DNA of 64,000 nucleotides from Nocardioides daeguensis (GCF_019192965.1 NZ_JAHTKU010000004.1:273193-337192); one strand, 5' to 3'. Counted from the first letter of the stretch, positions 1-8,052 are shown. The notes: generated from the letters alone by a model not told the origin. Numbers and translations are program-made.

Positions 1-224
1 CCTTCGACTCCGTGGACGCGCTGACCACGCTGATCTACGGCGTGCCCAAGCTGGCCCGCGGCCTGACCGTCGAGGACGCCCCCACCGACGAGGTGAAGGC
101 CGACCAGAAGGCGTTCTTCAAGCTGCTCTACGACCTGCTGGTCGACGCCGAGCGCGGCCCGCGGCTGCCCACCCTGTTCGCCGCGCTCGGTCCCGACCGG
201 GTGCGGGCACTGCTGGCTCGCTGA
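1..224 (+). CDS. lysS: Lysine--tRNA ligase, class I (C-terminal fragment)
   Basis: The window opens inside this gene; only about the last 74 codons are present, in the frame ending at the TGA at 222-224. The tail reads like the C-terminus of actinobacterial class I (Rossmann-fold) lysyl-tRNA synthetases: a helix with YGVPKLARGL, then KADQKAFFKLLYDLLV, then the closing GPRLPTLFAALGPDRVRALL. The enzyme charges tRNA-Lys with lysine in the cytoplasm. The catalytic HIGH and KMSKS regions lie outside the window, so the class assignment rests on resemblance of the tail alone. Confidence 0.72.
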   Translation, partial: FDSVDALTTLIYGVPKLARGLTVEDAPTDEVKADQKAFFKLLYDLLVDAERGPRLPTLFAALGPDRVRALLAR

Positions 225-226
225 GG

Positions 227-254
227 TCCCTCCGGGCTGCGGCCCGGGCAGGGA
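227..254. terminator. GC-rich hairpin between convergent genes
   Basis: CCCT-CCGGGC pairs with GCCCGG-GCA-GGG around a short loop. It sits immediately after the lysyl-tRNA synthetase stop and just beyond the stop of the convergent DUF3151 gene, so it could terminate both. There is no U-tract, which is common for actinobacterial terminators. Confidence 0.5.
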
Positions 255-677
255 TCAGGCCAGCAGCTCGTCGTACGCCGTCGGGCTGGAGTCGCGCAGG
301 AAGGTCGAGCAGCGCTCCCACTCCTCGGTCTCGCCGATCGCGCGGGCCGTGAGGGCGAGCAGCGCGAGCGCGCGCAGGAAGCCCCGGTTGGGCTCGTGCT
401 CCCACGGCACCGGGCCGTGCCCCTTCCAGCCGTTGCGGCGCAGCAGGTCGAGCGAGCGGTGGTAGCCGACCCGGGAGTAGGCGTAGACCGTCACGTCGTC
501 CGCACCGCCGTCGCGGGCCTCCTCGGCGAGGGCCGCCCAGGCGAGCGGGGAGGCCGGGAGCCGGCGGACGACGGCCGCGGGCGCGTGGCCCTCGGCGAGG
601 AGCGCCTCGGCGGGGTCGACGGGCAGGTGCGTGGGCGGGGGGCCGGCCATCAGGTCGGTGCCGGGCGTGATGCTCAT
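255..677 (-). CDS. DUF3151 family protein
   Basis: A 140-residue soluble protein. The start is the ATG at 677 (MSITPG); the longer open frame upstream is not needed, and family members begin close to the GPPPTHLP motif. The signature is clear: PLAWAALAEEA, then YAYSRVGYHRSLDLLRRNGWKG, then VPWEHEPNRGFLRALALLA and a final ETEEWERCSTFLRDSSP. This family is widespread in actinobacteria and has no established function; the alpha-helical layout resembles TPR-like proteins. It is transcribed towards the lysyl-tRNA synthetase gene and divergently from the MFS exporter. Confidence 0.85.
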   Translation of the reverse strand: MSITPGTDLMAGPPPTHLPVDPAEALLAEGHAPAAVVRRLPASPLAWAALAEEARDGGADDVTVYAYSRVGYHRSLDLLRRNGWKGHGPVPWEHEPNRGFLRALALLALTARAIGETEEWERCSTFLRDSSPTAYDELLA

Positions 678-729
678 GGCCCCATTGTTGCCGGATCGGG
701 AAGCGGTGTCGGCGCCCGGGTGTTGACTG

Positions 730-2238
730 GTGTTCGTGACGCAGAGTGCACCCACGTCCCCCGCGACGAACCCGCCCGCGACTGCCGAGGTCAACCCCTG
801 GCCGGCCCTGTGGGCCCTGGTCATCGGGTTCTTCATGATCCTGGTCGACCTGACCATCGTGACGGTCGCGACGCCGACGATCATCGAGGACCTCGACGCG
901 TCCGTGAACGACGTCGTGTGGGTGACCAGCGCCTACATGCTCGCCTACGCCGTCCCCGTCCTCATCATGGGACGCCTCGGCGACCGGTTCGGCTCGAAGT
1001 ACCTCTACCTCGCCGGGCTCACCGTCTTCACCCTCGCCTCGCTGTGGTGCGGCCTGACCACCACGGTCGACGGCCTGATCCTGGCCCGGGTGGTGCAGGG
1101 CTTCGGCGCCTCGATGATGACGCCGCAGACGATGGCGATCATCACCCGGATCTTCCCCCCGGCACACCGCGGCAGCGCGATGGCGGTCTGGGGCGCGACG
1201 GCCGGTGTGGCGATGGTGGTCGGCCCGATCCTCGGCGGCGTGCTCACCGACGGCCTCGGCTGGGAGTGGATCTTCTTCGTCAACATCCCCGTCGGCCTGG
1301 TCGCCTTCGTGATGGCGTGGCGCCTGGTCCCGGCGCTCCCGACCCACGCCCACAAGTTCGACTGGCTGGGCGTCGCGCTGTCCGGTGCGGCCATGTTCCT
1401 GCTCTGCTTCGGCATCCAGGAGGGCCACCAGATGGACTGGGCGGGCTGGATCATCGCGATGATCGCCGCCGGTGTCGCGCTGTTCGTCGTGTTCATCGTG
1501 TGGCAGCGCTACAACCGGGCTGAGCCGCTGGTGCCGCTCAGCCTGTTCCGCGACCGCAACTTCTCGGTCTCCAACGTCGCCATCACCTGCATGGGCTCGA
1601 TCGGCGCCTCCTTCGGCTTCCCGCTGATGCTCTACGCCCAGGCGGTCCGCGGGAACTCCCCGACCGAGGCGGCACTGCTCATGGTGCCGATGGCCGTGAT
1701 GTCGATCTTCCTGGCCCAGCCCGTCGGCCGGCTGACCGACCGGCTGCACCCGCGCCAGGTCGTCGGTTTCGGGTTCGCCGCCAGCCTGGTCGGCTTCCTC
1801 CTGCTCATCTGGCGCCTCGAGCCGGGGATCGCGGTGTGGGAGATCGCCGTGCCCATGGGCGTCATCGGCATCGGCAACGCCTTCATCTGGGCGCCGACCG
1901 CCGCCACGGCCAACCGCAACCTGCCGCTGCACCTCGCCGGTGCGGGCGCGGGCGTCTACAACGCCACCCGCCAGGTCGGCTCGGTCCTCGGCGCGGCCGC
2001 GATCGCCGTCCTCATGGACAGCCGCCTGGCCCACTACCTGCCCGGCGCGGCCGCCCACGGCGAGGCCGGGGCGGCCCAGATCCCCGACCCCTACGTTGCC
2101 GAGCTGTTCAGCAAGGCGATGCAGCAGTCGTTGTGGCTGCCCGCGGCGATGTACCTCGTCGGCCTGATCGCCGTGATGTTCTACGAGGTTCCGCGGCACG
2201 AGGGGTTCGGCGCGCCCCAGCCGGCTGCGGCGGAGTGA
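730..2238 (+). CDS. MFS drug-exporter, DHA2 (EmrB/QacA) family
   Basis: A 502-residue inner-membrane protein with about 14 predicted hydrophobic segments, as expected for the 14-helix DHA2 proton antiporters. The first helix is rich in LVIGFFMILVDLTIV; the loop after helix 2 carries the MFS motif A variant GRLGDRFGSKYLYL; the middle has the antiporter motif C type stretch GPILGGVLTDGLGWEWIFFVNIP. The start is the GTG at 730; the GTG at 736 is equally possible. The family exports hydrophobic or cationic toxic compounds; the substrate here cannot be told. No adjacent TetR/MarR regulator is present. It ends at a palindromic repeat. Confidence 0.9.
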   Translation: MFVTQSAPTSPATNPPATAEVNPWPALWALVIGFFMILVDLTIVTVATPTIIEDLDASVNDVVWVTSAYMLAYAVPVLIMGRLGDRFGSKYLYLAGLTVFTLASLWCGLTTTVDGLILARVVQGFGASMMTPQTMAIITRIFPPAHRGSAMAVWGATAGVAMVVGPILGGVLTDGLGWEWIFFVNIPVGLVAFVMAWRLVPALPTHAHKFDWLGVALSGAAMFLLCFGIQEGHQMDWAGWIIAMIAAGVALFVVFIVWQRYNRAEPLVPLSLFRDRNFSVSNVAITCMGSIGASFGFPLMLYAQAVRGNSPTEAALLMVPMAVMSIFLAQPVGRLTDRLHPRQVVGFGFAASLVGFLLLIWRLEPGIAVWEIAVPMGVIGIGNAFIWAPTAATANRNLPLHLAGAGAGVYNATRQVGSVLGAAAIAVLMDSRLAHYLPGAAAHGEAGAAQIPDPYVAELFSKAMQQSLWLPAAMYLVGLIAVMFYEVPRHEGFGAPQPAAAE

Positions 2239-2310
2239 CAGTTTCACCGGCCGGCCGGTGAAACTGGCGCTGGGACGAGGAAACTTCCTCGTCCCAGCGC
2301 CAGTTTTCTC
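2239..2310. repeat. Dispersed palindromic repeat, family 1, copy 1 (two hairpins)
   Basis: 2239-2266 is a perfect 28-bp palindrome whose arms read CAGTTTCACCGG. It is followed by a second inverted repeat (2267-2300) with arms GCGCTGGGACGAGGAA and its complement around AC; the second stem can extend through AAACTG/CAGTTT. It lies between the MFS gene and the end of ilvA, which converge. Closely similar sequences occur at 27202-27233 and 41825-41893. Confidence 0.9.
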
Positions 2311-2323
2311 GTCCAGGCTCGCG

Positions 2324-3622
2324 TTATGACAGCACGAAGCCGAACAGCGGGCTGTCCGGCGGCACCTTCTCGACGCGCAGCCGCGACTCCTCCATCCGGG
2401 CCAGCAGGCCGGGGAGGTCGTCACGCGACTGCATCTCGATGCCGACCAGCGCGGGGCCGGTCTCGCGGTTGTTGCGCTTGGTGTACTCGAACAGCGTGAT
2501 GTCGTCGTCGGGCCCGAGCACGTCGTCGAGGAAGCGGCGCAGCGCTCCCGGCTCCTGCGGGAACTCCACGAGGAAGTAGTGCTTGAGGCCCTCGTGGACG
2601 AGAGCCCGCTCGACGATGTCGGCGTACCGCGAGACGTCGTTGTTGCCACCGGAGAGGACCGCGACGACCCGGCTGCCGGGGGCGAGCCCCGCTAGGCCGG
2701 TGGCCGCGACGGGCAGGCGCAGCGCGGCGGGCGCCAGGGCACCGGCGGGCTCGGCGATGATGCCGTCGACCTGGTACAGGTCGAGCATCTCCACGCAGAT
2801 CAGGCCCTCCGGGACGGCCGCCAGCGCGAGGTCGATGGTGGCCCGGGCGTCGGCGACGACGCGGTAGGTGAGGTCCCCGACCCGGCGTACGGCGGCGCCG
2901 TCGACGAACGGGTCGACGGAGTCGAGCTCCACCGGGCCGCCAGCGGCCAGGGCGGCGGCGAGGGAGGGGGCGCCGGCGGGCTCGGCCGCGAGCACCCGGA
3001 CGCCGGGAAGCCGCTCACCGAGCACGGTGAGCGAGCCGGCGAGCAGGCCGGCGCCGCCGACCGGGAGGACGAGGGCGTCGGGCTGCCAGCCGAGCTCGGC
3101 GGACTGCGTCAGGATCTCGGCGGCGACGGTGCCCTGTCCGGCGATGATCCCGGGGTGGTCGAAGGCCGGGACGACGGTCGCGCCCGACGCTGCGGCGAAT
3201 TCGGCGGCGGCGACGGCCGCGTCGTCGTACTGGTCGCCGGCGATGACGACCTCGACCTGGTCACCGCCGAGGGCGGCGACCCGGTCGCGCTTCTGCCGAG
3301 GGGTGGTGCGGGGCAGGAAGATCGTGGCGTGCACGCCCGCCCGGGCGCAGGCGAAGGCGACACCCTGGGCGTGGTTGCCGGCGCTCGCGCAGGTCACGCC
3401 CCGGGACCGCTCCTCCTCGGTGAGGCCGGCGAGCACCGTGTAGGCGCCGCGGGCCTTGTAGGAACGGACCGGGGTGAGGTCCTCGCGCTTGAGCCAGACG
3501 TCGAACCCGGTGAGCGCGGAGAGCCGGTCGGCACGCTGCAGCGGGGTCGGCGCGATGACCGACCCGAGCAGGGCGGCTGCCCGGTCGACGTCCGCCGCGG
3601 TGGGGAGTGCCGTGCCGACCAA
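2324..3622 (-). CDS. ilvA: Threonine ammonia-lyase (threonine deaminase)
   Basis: About 432 residues. It converts threonine to 2-oxobutanoate, the first step of isoleucine synthesis. The PLP-lysine motif is seen as VRSYKARGAY near residue 60, the PLP-phosphate loop as PVGGAGLLAG, and the C-terminal serine-type glycine motif as VLSGGNND. A single ACT-like domain follows (HYFLVEFPQEPGALRRFLDDVL), so the protein is the shorter actinobacterial biosynthetic type, probably isoleucine-sensitive. I chose the TTG at 3622, four bases after the aldolase stop, because no ATG or GTG is well placed; upstream in-frame starts would lie inside fba. The start is uncertain. It is probably co-transcribed with fba. 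Confidence 0.9.
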   Translation of the reverse strand: MVGTALPTAADVDRAAALLGSVIAPTPLQRADRLSALTGFDVWLKREDLTPVRSYKARGAYTVLAGLTEEERSRGVTCASAGNHAQGVAFACARAGVHATIFLPRTTPRQKRDRVAALGGDQVEVVIAGDQYDDAAVAAAEFAAASGATVVPAFDHPGIIAGQGTVAAEILTQSAELGWQPDALVLPVGGAGLLAGSLTVLGERLPGVRVLAAEPAGAPSLAAALAAGGPVELDSVDPFVDGAAVRRVGDLTYRVVADARATIDLALAAVPEGLICVEMLDLYQVDGIIAEPAGALAPAALRLPVAATGLAGLAPGSRVVAVLSGGNNDVSRYADIVERALVHEGLKHYFLVEFPQEPGALRRFLDDVLGPDDDITLFEYTKRNNRETGPALVGIEMQSRDDLPGLLARMEESRLRVEKVPPDSPLFGFVLS

Positions 3623-3626
3623 CGGA

Positions 3627-4658
3627 TCAGCCGACGGTCTTGCCGGCCGAGCGCAGGTTCTCGGTGGCCTCGACGATGCGGGCAGCCATGCCGGCCTCGG
3701 CGGCCTTGCCCCAGGCACGCGGGTCGTAGGCCTTCTTGTCGCCGACCTCGCCGTCGATCTTCAGCACGCCGTCGTAGTTGCGGAACATGTGGTCCGCGGC
3801 CGGGCGAGTGAAGGCGTACTGCGTGTCGGTGTCGATGTTCATCTTCACCACGCCGTAGTCGACCGCCGCCGCGATCTCCTCGGCCGTCGAGCCCGAGCCG
3901 CCGTGGAAGACGAGGTCGAACGGCTTGGCGCCGTCGGCCAGGCCGAGCTCGGCCACGATCGCGGCCTGCGCGTCGCGCAGGATCTCCGGACGGAGCTTGA
4001 CGTTGCCGGGCTTGTAGACGCCGTGCACGTTGCCGAAGGTCAGGGCCGTCAGGTAGCGGCCCTTCTCGCCGATGCCGAGCGCCCGCACGGTCGCCAGCGC
4101 GTCCTCGGGGGTGGTGTAGAGCTTCTCGTCGATCGCGCCGACGACGCCGTCCTCCTCGCCGCCGACGACGCCGACCTCGATCTCGAGGATCACCTTGGCC
4201 GCGGCGGCCTTCGCGAGCAGCTCCTCGGCGATCTGCAGGTTCTCGTCGAGCGGTACGGCGGACCCGTCCCACATGTGCGAGCCGAAGAGCGGCGCCTCGC
4301 CCCGGGCGACCCGCTCGGCCGAGATGGCGAGCAGCGGCCGGACGAAGCCGTCGAGCTTGTCCTTGGGGCAGTGGTCGGTGTGCAGCGCGATGTTGACCGG
4401 GTAGTTCTTGGCGACCTCGGCGGCGTACGCGGCGAAGGCGACCGAGCCGGTGACCATCTCCTTCACCGACGGGCCGGAGAGGTACTCCGCGCCGCCGGTC
4501 GAGACCTGCAGGATGCCGTCGGAACCGGCGTCGGCGAAGCCCTTGAGCGCCGCGTTGAGCGTCTGCGAGGACGTGACGTTGATGGCCGGGAAGGCGAACG
4601 AGCCGGCCTTCGCGGCGTCGAGCATCTCGGCGTACTTCTCAGGGGTGGCGATGGGCAT
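3627..4658 (-). CDS. fbaA: Class II fructose-bisphosphate aldolase
   Basis: A 343-residue zinc-dependent aldolase that interconverts fructose-1,6-bisphosphate with glyceraldehyde-3-phosphate and dihydroxyacetone phosphate. The zinc-site region ALHTDHCPKD, the GSHMWDGSA loop, the glycine/HGGSGS phosphate loop (VFHGGSGSTAEEI) and the NIDTDTQYAFTRP segment are all visible. The length fits the class IIA enzymes of actinobacteria. The start ATG at 4658 has AGGAG just upstream. ilvA begins about 4 nt after its stop, suggesting a fba-ilvA transcript. Confidence 0.96.
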   Translation of the reverse strand: MPIATPEKYAEMLDAAKAGSFAFPAINVTSSQTLNAALKGFADAGSDGILQVSTGGAEYLSGPSVKEMVTGSVAFAAYAAEVAKNYPVNIALHTDHCPKDKLDGFVRPLLAISAERVARGEAPLFGSHMWDGSAVPLDENLQIAEELLAKAAAAKVILEIEVGVVGGEEDGVVGAIDEKLYTTPEDALATVRALGIGEKGRYLTALTFGNVHGVYKPGNVKLRPEILRDAQAAIVAELGLADGAKPFDLVFHGGSGSTAEEIAAAVDYGVVKMNIDTDTQYAFTRPAADHMFRNYDGVLKIDGEVGDKKAYDPRAWGKAAEAGMAARIVEATENLRSAGKTVG

Positions 4659-4771
4659 GCGATTGGCTCCTGCGCAGGGTGCGGTGACGTCCGCCTCAAC
4701 CTACCGTGACAACCGATCGCCGTCGGCGTGCGTATCCCTGCTTGAGTGAACCCCCACCCCTGGAGGACCAG

Positions 4772-5383
4772 ATGCAGGACATCACGGACCGGCTCGACGC
4801 CGAGCTGCGCACGCCGCCGCCGCCGACCTTCGACGTCAGGGCGACGGTGGGGGCCGGTCGGTGTGCCGTACGACGGCAGCGGCTCGTCCGGGGCGGCGCG
4901 GCGCTCGCCCTGGCGCTGGTGCTCGGCGGTGCGGGCGTGGCCGTGACCTCCCAGGTCGGCGACAGCCGTGGCCCGGCCCGCGAGCAGGTCCAGGTCGCCG
5001 CGGGCGTCTCCTCCGCGGGACTGGCTCCGACCGACAACCTCGTCGACGGCTTCCCCGCCGGCTACGACCCGCAGCACGACGACGTGGTCCTGGTGCGCGA
5101 CGGCTGGGAGGTCGTCGAGCGGATCGACCAGCCGGTCACCGGCCTGTACGCCAGCGGCCAGCAGGTGGCGATCAGGGACTCGGTGGCACTCGACCTGCGC
5201 AAGGGCGGCGAGGTCCGGTGGGTGATCCTGTACCGGATGCCGGCCGTGGACGAGGGCAACGGCAGCCACAGTCAGCCGGGCGGCGGCATCGCCGGCCCCG
5301 ACGACGGCACCGACTCCCCCGACCTGGCCAGCTGGCTCGCGGACCAGAAGGACCTCAGCTTCTCGAGCAAGGCGGCCGGCTGA
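4772..5383 (+). CDS. Membrane-anchored partner of SigE-type sigma factor (possible anti-sigma)
   Basis: A 203-residue protein with a short cytoplasmic N-terminus (MQDITDRLDAELRTPPPP), a single transmembrane segment at about residues 37-57 (GGAALALALVLGGAGVAV) and an extracytoplasmic C-terminal domain of about 140 residues. The ATG at 4772 is preceded by GGAGG. Its stop overlaps the sigma-factor ATG (TGATG), so the two are translationally coupled. Position and topology suggest control of that sigma factor, but the zinc anti-sigma motif HxxxCxxC is absent and the sequence has no cysteine. The role is inferred from context. Confidence 0.6.
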   Translation: MQDITDRLDAELRTPPPPTFDVRATVGAGRCAVRRQRLVRGGAALALALVLGGAGVAVTSQVGDSRGPAREQVQVAAGVSSAGLAPTDNLVDGFPAGYDPQHDDVVLVRDGWEVVERIDQPVTGLYASGQQVAIRDSVALDLRKGGEVRWVILYRMPAVDEGNGSHSQPGGGIAGPDDGTDSPDLASWLADQKDLSFSSKAAG

Positions 5384-5880
5384 TGAGGCGCGCGGAGCGC
5401 GAGGCGGCGTACGTCGAGTTCGCCACCGCCCGCCGCGACCAGCTGCGCCGGATCGCCTACGGCATGTGCGGCGACTGGCACCGCGCCGACGACCTGGTGC
5501 AGACCGCGCTGGTCCGGCTGTACGTCGCCTGGCCGCGGGTCTCCCGCAACGGCACCGAGGACGCGTACGTCCGCAAGATCCTGCTCAACGCGGTGATCGA
5601 CGAGTCGCGGCGCGCCGTACGCCGGGAGGTCCCGACCGAGACCCTGCCCGACCTGCCGGCCTCCCCCGGCCTGGACCCGGCGGAGCGCGACTCGCTGGTC
5701 GCCGCGCTGCAGACCCTGCCCGCCCAGCAGCGGGCGGCGGTGCTGCTGCGGCACTGGCTGGGGCTGCCGGTCGCCGAGGTCGCCGCCGAGCTCGGCATCT
5801 CCGAGGGGACCGTCAAGAGCCACACGTCGCGCGGGCTGCACGCGCTGCGGGGGAGGCTGGAGGAGGCGGAGCCCGCCTGA
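5383..5880 (+). CDS. ECF-type RNA polymerase sigma factor, SigE family
   Basis: 165 residues with region 2 (FATARRDQLRRIAYGMCGDWHRADDLVQTALVRLYVAWPRV, residues 8-48) and region 4 (LPAQQRAAVLLRHWLGLPVAEVAAELGISEGTVKSHTSRG, residues 108-148) carrying the helix-turn-helix. It directs RNA polymerase to a stress- or envelope-type promoter set. It overlaps the upstream membrane gene by one base. The downstream gene is convergent, so the operon ends here. Confidence 0.93.
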   Translation: MRRAEREAAYVEFATARRDQLRRIAYGMCGDWHRADDLVQTALVRLYVAWPRVSRNGTEDAYVRKILLNAVIDESRRAVRREVPTETLPDLPASPGLDPAERDSLVAALQTLPAQQRAAVLLRHWLGLPVAEVAAELGISEGTVKSHTSRGLHALRGRLEEAEPA

Positions 5881-5885
5881 TCCGG

Positions 5886-6623
5886 TCAGCCGCGCCAGGC
5901 CTCGTCGCTGCCGAGGTCGGCGTGCTGGCGCACCCACGAGTGCATCGCGATCGCGGCCGCGGCAGAGGCGTTGATCGACCGGGTCGAGCCGAACTGGGCG
6001 ATCGAGAAGGTGCCGTCGCAGGCCTCGCGGGCGCCTTCCGAGAGCCCCGGCCCCTCCTGCCCGAACAGGAAGCAGACCCGCTCGGGGATCTGCATCGTCT
6101 CCAGGTGGGCGGAGCCGGGGAGGTTGTCGATGCCGAGCAGCGGCACCCCGGACTCGGCGAGGTAGGCGTGCAGCTCCGCAACGCTGGGGTGGTGGCGGAC
6201 GTGCTGGTAGCGGTCGGTGACCATGGCGCCGCGGCGGTTCCAGCGCCGGTTGCCGACGATGTGCACCTCGGCGGCGAGGAAGGCGTTGGCCGAGCGGACG
6301 ATGGTGCCGATGTTGAAGTCGTGCTGCCAGTTCTCGATGGCGACGTGGAAGCCGTGGCGACGCTGGTCGAGGTCGGCGACGATCGCCTCGACCGACCAGT
6401 ACCGGTACCGGTCGACCACGTTGCGGCGATCGCCGTCGCGCAGCAGCGTCTCGTCGTACACCTCACTGCCGGGGCCCTGCGGCCAGGCTCCCGGCCAGGG
6501 CCCCACGCCGACCTCCGGCTGCCCGTGCGGCATCGGGTCGTACGGCGCCCGCTCGTCCTCGACCACGGGCTGGTCCGCAGGCTGGTCCGCGGGCTGGTCC
6601 ACCGGCTCGTCCACGGATGGCAC
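5886..6623 (-). CDS. TrmH/SpoU family RNA 2'-O-methyltransferase
   Basis: About 245 residues. The SPOUT fold signature is seen as HDFNIGTIVRSANAFLAAEVHIVG, then CFLFGQEGPGLSEGA and FGSTRSINASAAAAIAMHSW, the last forming the trefoil-knot SAM site. It methylates ribose in tRNA or rRNA; the substrate is not clear. The start is taken as the GTG at 6623 (VPSVDEP); a nearby GTG at 6614 is possible. The N-terminus holds a low-complexity tract in which DQPA is tandemly repeated (about residues 9-20), probably disordered. It is divergent from dedA with about 43 bp between starts. Confidence 0.85.
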   Translation of the reverse strand: MPSVDEPVDQPADQPADQPVVEDERAPYDPMPHGQPEVGVGPWPGAWPQGPGSEVYDETLLRDGDRRNVVDRYRYWSVEAIVADLDQRRHGFHVAIENWQHDFNIGTIVRSANAFLAAEVHIVGNRRWNRRGAMVTDRYQHVRHHPSVAELHAYLAESGVPLLGIDNLPGSAHLETMQIPERVCFLFGQEGPGLSEGAREACDGTFSIAQFGSTRSINASAAAAIAMHSWVRQHADLGSDEAWRG

Positions 6624-6666
6624 CCTAACCACCACCCCGTTGGGCACCGGCCGGTAGCGTGGCGTC

Positions 6667-7401
6667 GTGAACTCGCTGGTCGCGACCCCCTTCGTCGTGC
6701 CGATGCTGCTCGGGATCAAGTGGCTCGATCCTGAATGGCTGCAGCACGAATACGGCACCACCTTCATCTGGATCGCGATGGCCATCGTCTTCGTCGAGTG
6801 CGGCCTCTTCTTCCCGTTCCTGCCCGGCGACACGCTGCTGTTCGCCCTCGGCCTGTTCATCGCGGGCAGCAACAAGACCGGCTACTCCGTCGTCGGGATC
6901 TCGAACGAGCCCGTCGAGCTCGCCATCGCCTGCGTCCTGCTGGTGATCGCCGCGTTCGGCGGCAACGTCGCCGGCTACGAGATCGGGCGCAAGCTCGGCC
7001 CGCCGCTGTACCACCGCGAGGGCCGGATCCTGAAGAAGAAGTACTTCGACAACACGAGCGTGTTCTTCGACAAGCACGGCAACAAGGCGTTGGTCATCGG
7101 CCGGTTCGTACCCTTCGTGCGCACTTACATCACCGTGGTCGCGGGCGTGACGCTGATGGAGCGGCGCCGGTTCTTCCTGTGGAGCGCGGTCGGTGCCGTG
7201 CTGTGGGTCGTGTCGATCACCCTGCTCGGCTACTTCCTCGGCGCCGCCATCCCGGCGCTCGGCGAGAACATCGACTACGTGACCCTCGCCATCCTCGCCT
7301 TCTCGGCGGTCCCGCTCGCGTGGGAGTGGTGGCGGCACAAGCGCCCCGGCGCCAAGGCCCGCACCAATGACGCCGTCGAGGTCGACTCGCCCGTCGAGTG
7401 A
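6667..7401 (+). CDS. DedA family membrane protein
   Basis: A 244-residue polytopic membrane protein. The family core is visible: FVECGLFFPFLPGDTLLFALG (residues 40-60), the re-entrant RFVPFVRTYITVVAGVTLMERRRFFLWSAVGAVLWV (about residues 148-183), then a C-terminal helix and a basic, glutamate-rich tail. DedA/SNARE-associated proteins are thought to flip undecaprenyl phosphate or phospholipids and maintain membrane potential. The start is the GTG at 6667. A small hairpin follows at 7407-7426. Confidence 0.93.
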   Translation: MNSLVATPFVVPMLLGIKWLDPEWLQHEYGTTFIWIAMAIVFVECGLFFPFLPGDTLLFALGLFIAGSNKTGYSVVGISNEPVELAIACVLLVIAAFGGNVAGYEIGRKLGPPLYHREGRILKKKYFDNTSVFFDKHGNKALVIGRFVPFVRTYITVVAGVTLMERRRFFLWSAVGAVLWVVSITLLGYFLGAAIPALGENIDYVTLAILAFSAVPLAWEWWRHKRPGAKARTNDAVEVDSPVE

Positions 7402-7406
7402 CCGGT

Positions 7407-7426
7407 CGCCCGGTGGTCGCCGGGCG
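7407..7426 (+). terminator. Putative dedA terminator hairpin
   Basis: CGCCCGG and CCGGGCG form a 7-bp stem around a TGGTCG loop, six bases after the dedA stop. There is no T-run. Confidence 0.45.
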
Positions 7427-7525
7427 TTGGTGGTGACTGTCGGTGCTCGCCGCGATGATTTTCGAAGCGGGCGCCGGTCCAACCGGCATCCACCCCAACC
7501 GACCCAGCCACCCCCAGGAGTCACC

Positions 7526-7960
7526 ATGGCGATCAACCTCAACCCCTACATCAACTGGCGCGGCCAGGCCCGCGAGGCAATGGCGTTCTACCAGTCCGTC
7601 CTCGGCGGCGAGCTCACGATGATGACCTTCGCCGACATGGGCGGCACGGCGATGGGTGTCGCCGAGTCCGAGGTCGACTGGGTGATGCACTCGTCCCTGT
7701 CGGTCTCCGACGCCGTGCTCCTCATGGGCGCCGACCACCCCTCCCACGTGCCCGGCGAGCCGCAGACCCAGCAGGTCAGCATCAGCGGCCCGGCCGAGGA
7801 CGAGGCCACCCTCCGCGCCTGGTGGGAGGGACTCTCCGAGGGCGCGACCGTCCACCAGCCGCTCGAGAAGGCGCCGTGGGGCGACACCTTCGGGATGCTC
7901 TCCGACAAGTACGGCGTCGACTGGCTGGTCAACATCGCCGGCGCGCCGAGCGAGGGCTGA
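7526..7960 (+). CDS. VOC family protein, PhnB/glyoxalase-like
   Basis: A 144-residue protein of the PhnB/3-demethylubiquinone-like branch of the vicinal-oxygen-chelate fold. It starts MAINLNPYINWRGQAREAMAFYQSVLGGEL and contains VLLMGADHPS and EKAPWGDTFGMLSDKYGVDWLVNI, typical of this branch. The ATG at 7526 is preceded by AGGAG at 7516-7520. The family includes small metal-dependent lyases and resistance proteins, but most members are uncharacterised. It ends at a double-hairpin repeat. Confidence 0.9.
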   Translation: MAINLNPYINWRGQAREAMAFYQSVLGGELTMMTFADMGGTAMGVAESEVDWVMHSSLSVSDAVLLMGADHPSHVPGEPQTQQVSISGPAEDEATLRAWWEGLSEGATVHQPLEKAPWGDTFGMLSDKYGVDWLVNIAGAPSEG

Positions 7961-7968
7961 GCCCGGCT

Positions 7969-8030
7969 GCAGGGATCCCCGGATGTCCGGGGATCCCTGC
8001 GCTGGTCAGGGGTTGCAACACCTGACCAGC
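7969..8030. repeat. Dispersed double-hairpin repeat, family 2, copy A
   Basis: Two adjacent inverted repeats. 7969-8000 has arms GCAGGGATCCCCGGA around TG. 8001-8030 has arms GCTGGTCAGG around GGTTGCAACA. It lies between the stops of the VOC gene and pyrE, which converge. Copies B (10946-11010) and C (62842-62906) carry the same two hairpins in the opposite order, so copy A is inverted relative to them. Confidence 0.93.
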
Positions 8031-8052
8031 GCATGAATTGCCTGACCGGTGT

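Noticed and set aside
118..2649. An 843-codon open frame on the minus strand across the MFS gene
   Set aside because: Composition is Arg/His/Asp/Gly-rich as expected for a shadow in very GC-rich DNA; the plus-strand frame is a clear MFS exporter.
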